Positions 35,693 to 44,559 are shown, counted from the stretch's first letter. The stretch is DNA of 64,000 nt from Solibacillus silvestris (GCA_001586195.1 CP014609.1:1586001-1650000), one strand, 5' to 3'. Notes: generated by a model from the sequence alone, not told the origin. Numbers and translations are program-made.

Positions 35693-36031
35693 TTATGCAC
35701 CTGCCTTTTCATATTCTTGTAAAACGGCAGCTGCAGCTTTATCAAATTTTGATGCCATTTTTACATAGAGTGTACATAAAATAATGGTCATAATGAATAG
35801 GGCAAGCGAGTAAACCCATACCCACGTAATATTACCGACAGCTTTCTGTTGTAACACAGAAGTAAATGCCAGGATCGGTAATAAGAGGTAAAATGTCAAA
35901 AATGTTATAGTTATTCCGAATAAAAATGTGTTTTTCTTCTTTACAAACTGATTAAATGTTTCCATGCGATCGATTTTATCATAGTTAATGCCATCGCATT
36001 TCGCTGAGATTTTGTTATCTAATTGACTCAA
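35693..36031 (-). CDS. DUF485 membrane protein, symporter partner (copy 2)
   Basis: A 112-residue two-helix membrane protein paralogous to 33321-33647 (shared QQKAVGNITWVWVYSLALFIMT-like region, split here by helices). It starts at TTG 36031 with AAGGGGGAA six bases upstream. The stop is two bases before the symporter start, indicating cotranslation. The N-terminus is longer than in copy 1 by several residues. Confidence 0.82.
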   Translation of the reverse strand: MSQLDNKISAKCDGINYDKIDRMETFNQFVKKKNTFLFGITITFLTFYLLLPILAFTSVLQQKAVGNITWVWVYSLALFIMTIILCTLYVKMASKFDKAAAAVLQEYEKAGA

Positions 36032-36575
36032 CGGAATTCCCCCTTATGAAAAATTATTCTGTTTTAAACGGCATATTACGCTTTGGACCCGTTAATAGTA
36101 CTCATTGTAAGAGGGTGGAGAATATAATGCAATAACATTTTTTCTGAAAACTTGGAATGTTTAAAAAGGGAATGAAGTAGAATTATCAAGTTTTAAGGAG
36201 ATAAAATAGAAGGAGTGGTTTTTTAAATTTACAGTAGATTATTATTCAAGAAAAAGAAAGTGACGAAAAACATATTTTAGGTAGAATTTAAATTACATGA
36301 AGCACAATATTATATTTCGCTACTAAAAATATTTGTAGTTTTCACTTTTTTTAAGCAATCCAGCAAATTGTACTATAACACAAAAGTGATAGTAAAAATT
36401 TGATATACTTAACATGTAAAAATTTTTATTTAACCTATTGATTTTAATTTGTAGAAAAAATCGATTGTAATTTACAAAAATTGAAAGTTAAATATTAATA
36501 TTTTGACTATGTGTTAGAAAAAAACCGGGATATTATAAATAAAGAATCAAAAAAATATTAAAATGGAGGGACAGT
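36032..36575. other. AT-rich divergent intergenic region
   Basis: About 540 bases carrying the promoters of the symporter copy 2 unit (minus) and the acetyltransferase gene (plus). It is strongly AT-rich with runs of A and T. No gene, dyad or repeat stood out. Confidence 0.5.
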
Positions 36576-37115
36576 ATGTTGAATTTGAATTCGAAACGTT
36601 TAACTTTTGAACGGTATTCAGATAAGGATCTTGCGCATGTTATTGAGCTTGTTTCGGACCCATTTATGATGAAATTTATTGGAAATGGACATACAAAAGA
36701 TGAACAGTATGCAATTCGATTAATCGAACGGATGGTGGAACAGTACCGTAATTTTGATGATTATGGGTTACATAAATTAATCCATCGTCAAACGGGCGAT
36801 TTTATCGGTCATGCAGGGCTTGTTGCACAAGTTATTGATGATACATTTGAAATTGAGCTTGGGTACTGGATTAAACGCGCTTACTGGGGACAAGGCTATG
36901 GATTTGAAGCAGCTCAGGCATTGGCAAAATACGCAGATGAAGAAATGTGGTTGCACCGTTATATTTCAGCAATACAAGTAGGTAATGAAGGATCTAAAAA
37001 GATTGCATTAAAAAACGGGATGCATTTGGAGAAAACCATAGAAATGGACGGGAAAATGGTTGAAATATATGTTAAGCTCAATTCATTTGAAGAAGACCCA
37101 ACGGAAGCGTTATAA
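36576..37115 (+). CDS. GNAT acetyltransferase, RimJ/RimL-like
   Basis: A 179-residue acetyltransferase of the RimJ/RimL type that often modifies protein or small-molecule amines. It begins with the usual LNSKRLTFERYSDKDLAHV, and its acetyl-CoA loop is RAYWGQGYGFEAAQALAKYA around residues 108-127, followed by AIQVGNEGSKKIALKNGM. GGAGGG precedes ATG 36576. It is 18 bases upstream of the transglutaminase-like gene and likely shares its transcript. The substrate is unknown. Confidence 0.85.
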   Translation: MLNLNSKRLTFERYSDKDLAHVIELVSDPFMMKFIGNGHTKDEQYAIRLIERMVEQYRNFDDYGLHKLIHRQTGDFIGHAGLVAQVIDDTFEIELGYWIKRAYWGQGYGFEAAQALAKYADEEMWLHRYISAIQVGNEGSKKIALKNGMHLEKTIEMDGKMVEIYVKLNSFEEDPTEAL

Positions 37116-37133
37116 GAGGAGTATCGACATATT

Positions 37134-38651
37134 GTGAAAACATATTTTGAAAGCTATGAACAATATAAAAGGCAAGGAAATTCAATCAAAACAACAACCA
37201 TTACAGCGAAACAATTGCTGCCGGCGCTTATTGCCCATATGGAGCGTATGGACAGGCAATTTACGCTGCACATTAACGGCCAGCTGCCTATGCCAATCGA
37301 TGAATTATTGAAGGAAGCTTTTGATCAGTGCCATCTAGAACAGCCATTTTATACCCAGCATTGTGAAAAGCGCAGCTACAAATATCGCCAATTAACGAAA
37401 AACCGGATTAAAGTGGAGTTTACGATGCGTTACCGTATGGCGCGGCAGGAAGAAAAATGGATAGTTGATGAAATTCAAACCATTTTAAAGAATCGAATAC
37501 ATCCAGACATGTCGGCGTTGCAAAAGGTCTTAATTGTCCATGATTATATTGCCAGAACGTATAGCTATGAACGTCATACAGAAGGTTCGCCGTTTGCTGT
37601 ATATACGTTTATGAACGAAAAACACGGTGTTTGTATGGCATACGCGCTTTTGTTTGAAAAGATGATGGAAGTTTTGGAGATCCCTTGTTATTATGTGATT
37701 GGAAAAGCGGCGGGTGAGGGAACAGAGGGACATGCTTGGAATATGGTGCAAATTGATGGGCATTGGTATCATGTTGACGTGACTTGGGATGATATCGGTT
37801 CTATTCCAGGCAGAGAAGTTCGCTATCGCTATTTTTTAGTTGGGGATGAGAAAATGCGTCTTGATCATGAATGGAATGAAAATCATTATCCCATTTGTAC
37901 GAGTACTAAATTTGAAACATTTCATCGTTTATATGATGGCTGTGTCGTCAATACTAGTGTATATTATCCGCATCCTGGAAATGGTCATTTGTATGAAATG
38001 AACTTGGCGAATTATCCATTACAGGCTAAACAGAAACTTCCTGTTAACATTCAATTTTGTTTCTCTATAAATGGATTGTTATATTTCAGGAATGATTCTC
38101 ATAATCGCTATTTGTATCAATTTGAAATTGCTGCTGAGGAATTGACGCAGTTAAGCGCGGAACCAGTTATACGAATCTATGAAACTGAAACGACATTGGA
38201 AGTCTTGTATGCAGATGAAACGACAGATAGTATTCAGAAGTTGTTTTCAACGGATACAGAAATTGAAGATTCACTAAGAGTTGAAACGGATGAAAATCGC
38301 TTGGAAGTCCCGTTAAATACATTTGGGGACAGCTGGGTAGCATCAGTTGAACAACAAGCGGATTGTCAGCCAATGGTGTTTAAAAGCGCGGATGGAATCG
38401 AATTGATTGTAGAAGATCGTTGCAAACAATTAACGGTAGATATATATATTAATAGAGGTTTACATATACAAATAACAAGTAAACGAAAAAATGTGGAATT
38501 CGATCAGCCGGCACAATTGAAAATGCCAACCGCGTTAATACCAGGCTTAGAGCAGCAGTTAAGTAAACAAAACGCGTTGGAGTATTTTGCTGATGAAAAT
38601 TTTATTTATATACATCTGTTTAAAAGCGTAACGATACAACTGAAAAAGTAA
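37134..38651 (+). CDS. Transglutaminase-like (papain-fold) domain protein
   Basis: A 505-residue protein with a transglutaminase-core domain in the first half. The Cys-His-Asp triad is complete: Cys167 in EKHGVCMAYA, His200 in EGHAWNMV and Asp215 in HVDVTWDD. The second half (about 240-505) is beta-rich and unrecognised, reading like a DUF5050-type or propeller-like tail. There is no signal peptide, so it may act in the cytosol. The start is GTG 37134, with AGAGGAG twelve bases upstream. Such proteins may be peptidases or crosslinkers; the target is unknown. Confidence 0.78.
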   Translation: MKTYFESYEQYKRQGNSIKTTTITAKQLLPALIAHMERMDRQFTLHINGQLPMPIDELLKEAFDQCHLEQPFYTQHCEKRSYKYRQLTKNRIKVEFTMRYRMARQEEKWIVDEIQTILKNRIHPDMSALQKVLIVHDYIARTYSYERHTEGSPFAVYTFMNEKHGVCMAYALLFEKMMEVLEIPCYYVIGKAAGEGTEGHAWNMVQIDGHWYHVDVTWDDIGSIPGREVRYRYFLVGDEKMRLDHEWNENHYPICTSTKFETFHRLYDGCVVNTSVYYPHPGNGHLYEMNLANYPLQAKQKLPVNIQFCFSINGLLYFRNDSHNRYLYQFEIAAEELTQLSAEPVIRIYETETTLEVLYADETTDSIQKLFSTDTEIEDSLRVETDENRLEVPLNTFGDSWVASVEQQADCQPMVFKSADGIELIVEDRCKQLTVDIYINRGLHIQITSKRKNVEFDQPAQLKMPTALIPGLEQQLSKQNALEYFADENFIYIHLFKSVTIQLKK

Positions 38652-39006
38652 GCAAATGACCATAATATATGAATCCGGTTATGTTATGGTCATTTCATTA
38701 AAAAACGTATTTCGTCTCACTATTATAAGTATACTTTTGAAACGAGACTTAACTTCCTATAATATATATTATGACCGTGTCCCTATTTTGTATACCTATA
38801 AAATCTTCACTGTATACTTTCCTCGATCGTTATGAAACATGTTGTACAAGGATAAGTCTTTTTGTGATTTGCGGTAAAAAAGAAGAATCCATTAAAGAAA
38901 ATTTGATCAAACTGGATTCTTCCCTTGCATCTATAAGTTTTCGTTTTATAAAAAAGTTTGATCACTTTCTAACTGTTTTGCCCAACGATCATGCCCGATT
39001 ATTGTT
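38652..39006. other. Intergenic region between convergent genes
   Basis: It contains the terminator-like hairpin described at 38880-38921. A 116-codon plus-strand frame from 38771 runs deep into the antisense of the SpoIIP-like gene and is not called. Nothing else is evident. Confidence 0.5.
38880..38921 (-). terminator. Terminator-like hairpin after the SpoIIP-like gene
   Basis: AAGAATCCA pairs with TGGATTCTT over a long loop, with a TTCTTTTTT tail on the minus strand. It lies 85 bases beyond the stop codon. Confidence 0.5.
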
Positions 39007-39897
39007 TTATGGCTCCTGTACAATTTCTTTTATAGCTTCAGCTAAAGCATCCGTAGCTCTAAAAGCCTCTTCCATTGTATTTTCAGTTCCACCAATATTT
39101 AATAATACAGACTGCTTTTGAATTTCTTGATTATATGTGTTCCTTGGATTTTCACCTTGCTCAATTACTCCTCTAGATATTCCTGGGTAAAGCTTTTCTA
39201 ATTTTTGATGTAGATGGTTCGCAAACTCTCTGTTTTCTTTATAATTACCACTAATTTTTGATACAATAAGTCCAATTTTTGCATAGTCTTTTCCATCAAT
39301 ATTTACCGTGGTAAACTTTCGTTCTTGGCTGTCTCTATGAATATCTAAAACCATTTCTATGCTCGTATGTTTTTTTAACGTTTCCTGCAAATTTTCCCGC
39401 GAAACATTATAAGAATCTTCAAATGTTAAGTTACGTTCTTCTAAGACTGCAAATATATCAGTATCATCATGGATAGCGAAAATATTTTTTTCTTCCAACG
39501 CTTTACTTAATTGCTTTCCGACCATCGTAACATTATCTGTCTCATGAAATGCCTCGTTGGGTACCTTTACGTTATATGCCTCTTGATTATGCGACTGATA
39601 AATAAACACTAATGGATTATTTTCATCTGTAGCAATAGTTGATAAAGATTTGTCTCCGTGATTACTGAGAACATTTGTAATTACTTCTTTTCCACTGAAA
39701 AAGAATAACCATGAAAATGCTAAGGTGAAAAGTAAAACACCGCTATATATAGCAGAAGTTTTTCTCACTGCCCCTTTTATTTTCATGTTTCCAGCCTTCC
39801 TCCTAAGTTTATTTTCAGTTTCAGTAATAAACACTTTACTTGGATTTTGAGGATAAGCTTTTTTGATCATGTTAAATAGTTCTTTATCATTTTGCAT
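39007..39897 (-). CDS. SpoIIP-like peptidoglycan hydrolase with anti-sigma-like N-terminus
   Basis: A 296-residue membrane protein. Residues 1-48 are cytosolic and charged (DKELFNMIKKAYPQNPSK, then TENKLRRKA), resembling the N-terminal segments of ECF anti-sigma factors in Bacillus. One helix spans about 49-68, and the outer part is a SpoIIP amidase/endopeptidase domain: IYQSHNQEAYNV, MVLDIHRDSQE and LLNIGGTENTMEEA. The usual first His of the YHTH-type motif is Gln here. I start at ATG 39897 with GAGGAGG upstream; the gene overlaps the sigma gene by 11 bases. It may act as a cell-wall sensor controlling the sigma factor; that is inference. Confidence 0.8.
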   Translation of the reverse strand: MQNDKELFNMIKKAYPQNPSKVFITETENKLRRKAGNMKIKGAVRKTSAIYSGVLLFTLAFSWLFFFSGKEVITNVLSNHGDKSLSTIATDENNPLVFIYQSHNQEAYNVKVPNEAFHETDNVTMVGKQLSKALEEKNIFAIHDDTDIFAVLEERNLTFEDSYNVSRENLQETLKKHTSIEMVLDIHRDSQERKFTTVNIDGKDYAKIGLIVSKISGNYKENREFANHLHQKLEKLYPGISRGVIEQGENPRNTYNQEIQKQSVLLNIGGTENTMEEAFRATDALAEAIKEIVQEP

Positions 39898-40426
39898 TGG
39901 GCAATACCTCCTCAATACCAATATTCATTTTTCTTTTTAAGTCTTTCAAGGCTCTGTGGTAATCCACTTTTACTTTTGATTCGCTACATTGTAAAATGTC
40001 AGCGGTCTCCTTTACGGAAAATTCATTAATGCCACGAAGTATAATAACTGCTCTAAAATTTGGTTTCAACTTAGAAATGGCTTCATGTATAAACTGTTCC
40101 ATTTCATTAAATTCCACTTCTTCATCAGGCTTCTTACCGTTTGATTCCAATCTTGTGAAGAATCCATCCTTAAAAACGGAGAAAAACTTCTTTTTTCGAT
40201 AATGATCAACTGCTACATGTTTGGCGATAGAAAATATCCATGTTTTTAGATTGTACTCGCTTTTAAAATGATTTAGGTTTTTTAATAATCTAATGAAAAC
40301 TTCTTGTGTTAAGTCCTCTGCATCATTTTGATTTCCTGTAAAGCAAACTAGAAATCTGAATACGTCTAAATAATAATCATTGTAGACCTCAACAATACTG
40401 GACTCTATGTCGTTTAAATCAATCAA
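39887..40426 (-). CDS. ECF RNA polymerase sigma factor
   Basis: A 179-residue ECF (group 4) sigma-70 factor. Region 2 shows FRFLVCFTGNQNDAEDLTQE and VFIRLLKNLNHFKSEYNLKT-WIFSIAKHVAVDHYR; region 4 shows FRAVIILRGINEFSVKETAD and ILQCSESKVKVDYHRALKDL. The start is taken as TTG 40426, six bases after GAGGAGG; the in-frame ATG 40441 is part of that site. Its 3' end overlaps the SpoIIP-like gene, the usual sigma/anti-sigma arrangement. An ECF-like promoter upstream suggests autoregulation. Confidence 0.88.
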   Translation of the reverse strand: MIDLNDIESSIVEVYNDYYLDVFRFLVCFTGNQNDAEDLTQEVFIRLLKNLNHFKSEYNLKTWIFSIAKHVAVDHYRKKKFFSVFKDGFFTRLESNGKKPDEEVEFNEMEQFIHEAISKLKPNFRAVIILRGINEFSVKETADILQCSESKVKVDYHRALKDLKRKMNIGIEEVLPNAK

Positions 40427-40456
40427 GCTTTTCCTCCTCATTGTTTATTCCCTAAT

Positions 40457-40485
40457 TATTCGTTTGATCTTGGAAAAAGGTTACA
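40457..40485 (-). promoter_or_regulatory. Putative autoregulatory ECF promoter
   Basis: On the minus strand TGTAACCTTT (40476-40485) resembles the TGAAACnTTT -35 of Bacillus ECF sigmas. CGAATA (40457-40462) lies 17 bases after its TGTAAC core. It sits about 30 bases before the sigma start codon. Confidence 0.45.
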
Positions 40486-40564
40486 ATTATTTGTTTTAAA
40501 AATTTAGTAGTAGTAAGAGGGTTATTACACGGTACTCCCTAAGTTCTGGCAAAGATATAAAATA

Positions 40565-40594
40565 AAACGCCATTCTTCTTTAGAATAGCGCACG
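40565..40594 (-). terminator. Terminator of the lipoprotein gene, dispersed-repeat type
   Basis: On the minus strand GCGCTATTCT and AAGAATGGCG form a stem followed by TTTTATTTT. The sequence belongs to the small repeat family also seen at 42846, 44279 and 53668. Confidence 0.6.
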
Positions 40595-40675
40595 ATTGTG
40601 GAAGACAATATTATATTTATGCCTTTGTTATTTGAATAACAGATTCCCTTTCCATAAGTTATTCAATAATAGATA

Positions 40676-41065
40676 TCATCTATTTACCTTACCAATCCAA
40701 TACGTACCAATAATAGTCTCTCCATCAACATCATACAAAGGAACTTCTCTTGGAGGAGAATTATTTAGTTTAACTGCTTCTTCTGGGGTTTTTGGTTTTG
40801 GGCCATCCAACTCTACTTTTTTTGCATATCCTATTATACTGTTCTCGCCTTGTGCCAATATTAAATCGGGCTCATCAATAATCATCCTGTTTCCCATATC
40901 TGGTCCATAAGTTTCACCTTTATCATTTACTGGATAACCATTCTCTAAAATATATTCAAAGGTTGGAATAACTAAATCTCCTGTCTTTTGTAATGTTTCT
41001 TGTTGTGAACAGCCAACTAATAAAAGTAACGAAATTATTGCTAAGAAAAATAAATTTTTCCTCAT
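40676..41065 (-). CDS. Small lipoprotein of unknown function
   Basis: A 129-residue protein with a lipoprotein signal peptide, MRKNLFFLAI then LLLLVGC with the lipidated Cys19. The mature part is mostly beta and loop, with Pro-rich TPEEAVKLNNSPPREVPLYD and the ending GTYWIGKVNR. No family was recognised. TTAGGAGG precedes ATG 41065. It is probably anchored on the outer face of the membrane. It lies between the ECF sigma unit and the kinase-like gene, 83 bases after the latter. Confidence 0.72.
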   Translation of the reverse strand: MRKNLFFLAIISLLLLVGCSQQETLQKTGDLVIPTFEYILENGYPVNDKGETYGPDMGNRMIIDEPDLILAQGENSIIGYAKKVELDGPKPKTPEEAVKLNNSPPREVPLYDVDGETIIGTYWIGKVNR

Positions 41066-41148
41066 TTTCTGCGCCTCCTAAGTTTTGGCTAAATATTATA
41101 AATCTCCTATCATAGACTCTAATTCTTTTTGATTTTCCGACAGCCAAA

Positions 41149-41760
41149 TCATTTCCTGTGAATATAATCAGCTAGTTCAAAAGGTTTTTGCTTTATCAAA
41201 TAGTATTCTTCTGCTATCCAATATCGTTCGTTATATTTCTTTAACCTTGCTTCTAAATCTCCAATGTATGTATCACGTAGAAGTACACGCTCGTATCTTA
41301 TTTCTTTAGGGCAATCTAAGAAAACGATGTAATCATAAAAATTTTTCCATTCGTCTCGTAAAAGAAAGATGCCTTCAATTATTACAATGCTATTGCTTGA
41401 TAAATCAATGGTTTTGATGACATGAGTATCCTCTTGCTTTTGATAAAAAGGCAATTTAAAAGGCGAAACGTTTTGTTGTATTTTTTGATAGAGATGTTCT
41501 TTTAAATATTCGGTATCCCATTGTAATTGATAGTATTCAAACCATTGTTCCTGCCCTGTATCATATCGCTTGTCTCTTTCAACAATAAAGTCATCGATAT
41601 GAATAATTACCAAATTTTTTAGAATCCCTTTGAGCTGACTTACAAGTGTTGTTTTGCCAGCACCAGATAAGCCATCTAAAGCAATGATATAGGGTCTTGT
41701 TTTATTATGTTTTTCGTACCCCTCTTTAATTTGAAGAATCAAGTTATCATATTTATTCAT
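41149..41760 (-). CDS. P-loop kinase, uridine kinase-like
   Basis: A 203-residue P-loop kinase of the uridine kinase/phosphoribulokinase superfamily. Walker A is ALDGLSGAGKTTLVSQL near residue 29, followed by VIIHIDDFIVERDKRYD, the conserved Asp-Asp substrate motif, then IVIIEGIFLLRDEW. The YERVLLRDTYIGD region would be the lid. Its phosphoryl acceptor cannot be told and true Udk enzymes are more conserved. ATG 41760 begins the gene. Confidence 0.78.
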   Translation of the reverse strand: MNKYDNLILQIKEGYEKHNKTRPYIIALDGLSGAGKTTLVSQLKGILKNLVIIHIDDFIVERDKRYDTGQEQWFEYYQLQWDTEYLKEHLYQKIQQNVSPFKLPFYQKQEDTHVIKTIDLSSNSIVIIEGIFLLRDEWKNFYDYIVFLDCPKEIRYERVLLRDTYIGDLEARLKKYNERYWIAEEYYLIKQKPFELADYIHRK

Positions 41761-41919
41761 TTAAATTAAATTTCCTTCGCTGTTTTATTTGTACTTTTAT
41801 TTAAGTTCTTTACTCAAAATTATATTCCCTTTGTATTTTGCATTGAGACAAGATAAATTAATAGAGTGATGTTAGCAATGTTTTGTATTTAATACGCTAA
41901 TTCAACTGGCTCCCCCAAT

Positions 41920-42675
41920 CTAAGCTCTTAAAAAACCTCCTTCTGAGTTAATTATTTGTCCTGTAATCCATTGTGCCTCTTCACTGGCAAGGAAAGATAC
42001 TAACCGGGCTGCATCTTCAGGTAATCCAACTCTCCCTGATAAGAACTTACTTGTTAAATGTGTTTTTATCTCATCTGTCATCCAGCCTGTATCGGTAGGA
42101 CCTGGATTTATTGCGTTTACCGTAATGCCTAATGGTGCCAATTCCGCCGATAAAGAAAGTGTGAAAGCTGATATAGCGCCTTTTGTTGCAACATAAGCTA
42201 ATTCACCAGTCATCGGTCCAAGTGCTTGTCCAGAAGTCATATTGATAATTCTGCCTTTCAATTTATTTTGTAGCTTTAAGCGACGAGCAAATTCAACACT
42301 CAGTATAAAAGTTGCTCTCATATTTACCGCATAATGATCATCAAGTGTTTTTGCATCTAATTTCATATATCCATCTCTGGTGGAGTGTGCGGCATTATTA
42401 ACTAATATTGTCGGTATGCCCAATTGGTAAGCAACCCTTTCCAGTAATTTAAATGGAGAGTTTGGTTCAGATAAGTCTATTTCTAAGTTGCCACATCTAA
42501 CTCCGTATTCTCCTATTATTTCGTTTTGAAAATTTACTGCCCAATCCACATTTGAACCCCAATGTGTAAAAAATATATCTGCAGCATCTTTTGCTAACTT
42601 ACGACAAATAGCGGTTCCAATTCCTTTGTTATGGCTTGCACCAGTGACTATTGCTATAGAGCCAACTAATTTCAT
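41920..42675 (-). CDS. SDR family oxidoreductase (FabG-like)
   Basis: A 251-residue short-chain dehydrogenase/reductase. The cofactor loop is VTGASHNKGIGTAI near residue 10, the structural motif is LVNNAAH, and the catalytic Ser and YxxxK pair are in MTSGQALG and YVATKGAISAF. The insertion of Asn-Lys in the cofactor loop matches the aminoglycoside/3-oxoacyl reductase-type subgroup common in Bacilli. I start at ATG 42675 with AAGGGGGGAG upstream rather than the far upstream frame start. The substrate is unknown. Confidence 0.86.
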   Translation of the reverse strand: MKLVGSIAIVTGASHNKGIGTAICRKLAKDAADIFFTHWGSNVDWAVNFQNEIIGEYGVRCGNLEIDLSEPNSPFKLLERVAYQLGIPTILVNNAAHSTRDGYMKLDAKTLDDHYAVNMRATFILSVEFARRLKLQNKLKGRIINMTSGQALGPMTGELAYVATKGAISAFTLSLSAELAPLGITVNAINPGPTDTGWMTDEIKTHLTSKFLSGRVGLPEDAARLVSFLASEEAQWITGQIINSEGGFLRA

Positions 42676-43032
42676 GGTTTCTCCCCCCTTATTTAACAAA
42701 ACTTTAAATATTATTTCTCGATTCTTGATACAAACCTGCCCGTTAGTATAAGTGCATTTCATCTTAACATTAACATAAATATCCAAATTTATTTTAAATT
42801 TGATTCCTTCAAATGGCCCTTTAATTAAATCATGCCCTTTTTTTATTCAAGAAAAGCGCCAGATTATTGAACAACTTGAATATAATTTCGGTCTCCTATG
42901 AATTACAGTTGTACTTTGACTAAAGTACCCTTCACGAGTAGCAGATTATTTTTAAATGTAGTGCTTAAAAAAGGGATAAACTGTAAAACGACTGAATTTT
43001 TATGGTAACATTTATAGGTAAGGGGGTTCTAA
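42676..43032. other. Divergent intergenic region with a dispersed repeat
   Basis: It carries promoters for the SDR gene (minus) and the unknown membrane protein gene (plus), plus a short repeat around 42820-42882 sharing AGCGCCAGATT with copies at 44300. No gene is seen. Confidence 0.5.
42846..42882 (-). repeat. Dispersed GCGC-containing intergenic repeat, copy b
   Basis: On the minus strand it reads AATAATCTGGCGCTTTTCTT, matching the core (C)AATC-GGCGC-ATTCTT seen at 40571-40600, 44279-44318 and 53668-53690. Some copies fold as terminators, others not. Confidence 0.45.
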
Positions 43033-43494
43033 ATGAATAACTTAAATAGTGAGAAATTGATTCAAGAAGAAATTAGAGCTGTAAAAAAACAGACACATAA
43101 AGTATTGGGTTTTGGTTTCTTGGTTATATTATTTTTTTTAATTTATTGGATCTATTTTGAAGAGAGCTTATTAGTTGAAAGTAAGTCCCCTGATGATGAT
43201 AAAGAAGTAATTATTAATAAAGTCGGTAATTGGATAACAGACTCCGGTACAATTAAAATTTACTTTAAGGAAAATGGAAGGACTAGAAATACTAAAAAAA
43301 TAGAGCTTGAAATTTTTAGAGAATCTAACCATAAGGGAAAATACAATATTGTTTGGAGTGTTGATAACCATGTCTCAATAGCTATGGTATTTGAAAAATT
43401 TATCCAGAGTGTGGATTATAACTTTTCCACCAATGACATAGAAATTGAGAAGTTGGATAAAACAGCAGCGATCAGTCTAATTAAGAGAAATTGA
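43033..43494 (+). CDS. Unknown membrane-anchored protein
   Basis: A 153-residue protein not recognised with confidence; the layout recalls small DUF5412-like proteins. A cytosolic N-terminus of 24 charged residues precedes one membrane helix (FGFLVILFFLIYWIYF). A likely outer beta domain of about 110 residues follows, with KEVIINKVGNWITDSGTIKI. AAGGGGG stands before ATG 43033. There is no catalytic motif visible. Confidence 0.62.
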   Translation: MNNLNSEKLIQEEIRAVKKQTHKVLGFGFLVILFFLIYWIYFEESLLVESKSPDDDKEVIINKVGNWITDSGTIKIYFKENGRTRNTKKIELEIFRESNHKGKYNIVWSVDNHVSIAMVFEKFIQSVDYNFSTNDIEIEKLDKTAAISLIKRN

Positions 43495-43549
43495 ATTTTG
43501 TCTTGCGATTCTTGATTATATTAAATTTATTAGGGAAAGGAGTTTGTGC

Positions 43550-44149
43550 ATGAAAACAAAAATTTTATTTGGTTCTGCTATTGTCGTTATATCTATGGTT
43601 ACACTCAGTGGGGTCCTTAAATATTCAAGTTACAAAGATGAAGCAACAAATAGCGATATTGTAGAAGCATCTGAATCCCAAATTTATCATGCTGAAATCG
43701 GAGAATGGGTTTCAGAGATGAACATATTACTTTCCGAACCGTTGAACGACCCAAAATTGAAGAAAGCGAATAACGATGAGGGATTCGAGTATTATTTGAA
43801 GTCACTAGTAGTCGATAGAAAATCAACAATCGATTTAATTAAAGGAAATAAAGAATTGGAAGAAGATTATATAAATTTGTTTCTTTTAACCAGTTATATA
43901 TCTAATAAGCAAGCTGCCCGTACGGTACATTTAGATCCTAATGGTGAAGCGATAGAATCAACAGATTTAGTTAATCAATGGGCACCTACTGATGAAAATA
44001 CGCATAAAGCATTCGAGTACGTGAAGCAAATTATGAATGATTTAGACGTTGCCATTAATCATAACGGAAAAGGTGAAATATATGGTGTGACGCATTTATT
44101 AAACGGTGATAAGGCTTCGGAAGTTAAAAAATTCGTAACCAGCAGTTGA
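43550..44149 (+). CDS. Unknown exported or membrane-anchored protein
   Basis: A 199-residue protein with an N-terminal hydrophobic segment (residues 4-22, ILFGSAIVVISMVTLSGVL) that is a signal peptide or anchor, without a lipobox. The rest is helical and acidic (EWVSEMNILLSEPLNDP, then YEDYINLFLLTSY-like helices). No family was recognised. ATG 43550 has AAAGGAG eight bases upstream; the in-frame TTG 43544 is less likely. It lies 55 bases after the previous unknown gene and may share its transcript. Confidence 0.62.
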   Translation: MKTKILFGSAIVVISMVTLSGVLKYSSYKDEATNSDIVEASESQIYHAEIGEWVSEMNILLSEPLNDPKLKKANNDEGFEYYLKSLVVDRKSTIDLIKGNKELEEDYINLFLLTSYISNKQAARTVHLDPNGEAIESTDLVNQWAPTDENTHKAFEYVKQIMNDLDVAINHNGKGEIYGVTHLLNGDKASEVKKFVTSS

Positions 44150-44278
44150 TAGTGAAAATGCCGAAAGTTATTTGTCCCCTTTCGACGGTAGACATGTCGA
44201 AGATTTCGATTTTATCTACTGTCTTTTTGTTTAAATAAGGGCTACTTACTTATACAGCAATTTGGCCCTCTAACGGAA

Positions 44279-44318
44279 AAACGCGATCTTCTTATTGAAG
44301 AATCGCGCCAGATTGTAT
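44279..44318 (-). repeat. Dispersed GCGC-containing intergenic repeat, copy c
   Basis: ACGCGATCTTC and GAAGAATCGCG form a hairpin (44280-44307), followed on the minus strand by TTTTT. The adjoining CCAGATTG completes the core shared with three other intergenic sites in the window. Confidence 0.5.
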
Positions 44319-44327
44319 TATTAGTTC

Positions 44328-44559
44328 AGCCAGAAAATATTTCTGGTTGACCATTTTTTATATCGATATATGATAACGGTAGCCGAGGTAGAACGTTCGC
44401 GCCCGTGGGGCTAAGACCTCGTCCGCAAAACAGTTCACCCCCTACTTGTGGAAACATGTTTGAGGATGGTTGGGACAGTGATCTCGTATAACAAGCGAAG
44501 CTATGACACTACAAAGAGGATTTAGGGGTTACCGGCAATTATCATTTTGAAGAATTATA
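44328..44559 (+). ncRNA. IS110 left end, probable bridge RNA region
   Basis: The 230 bases before the transposase start have no ribosome-linked frame but are structured. Features are a hairpin CCAGAAA/TTTCTGG (44330-44346), paired blocks around GAGGTAGAACG and CACCCCCTACTTGT, and further stems up to the ATG. IS110 elements are known to encode their guide (bridge/seek) RNA in this long end. The same motifs recur at 55793-55990. The RNA and its guide loops are inferred, not shown. Confidence 0.6.

Noticed and set aside
38771-39121. 116-codon plus-strand frame
   Set aside because: The last third is antisense to the SpoIIP-like gene and the start lacks a ribosome site; the reading looks like shadow sequence.
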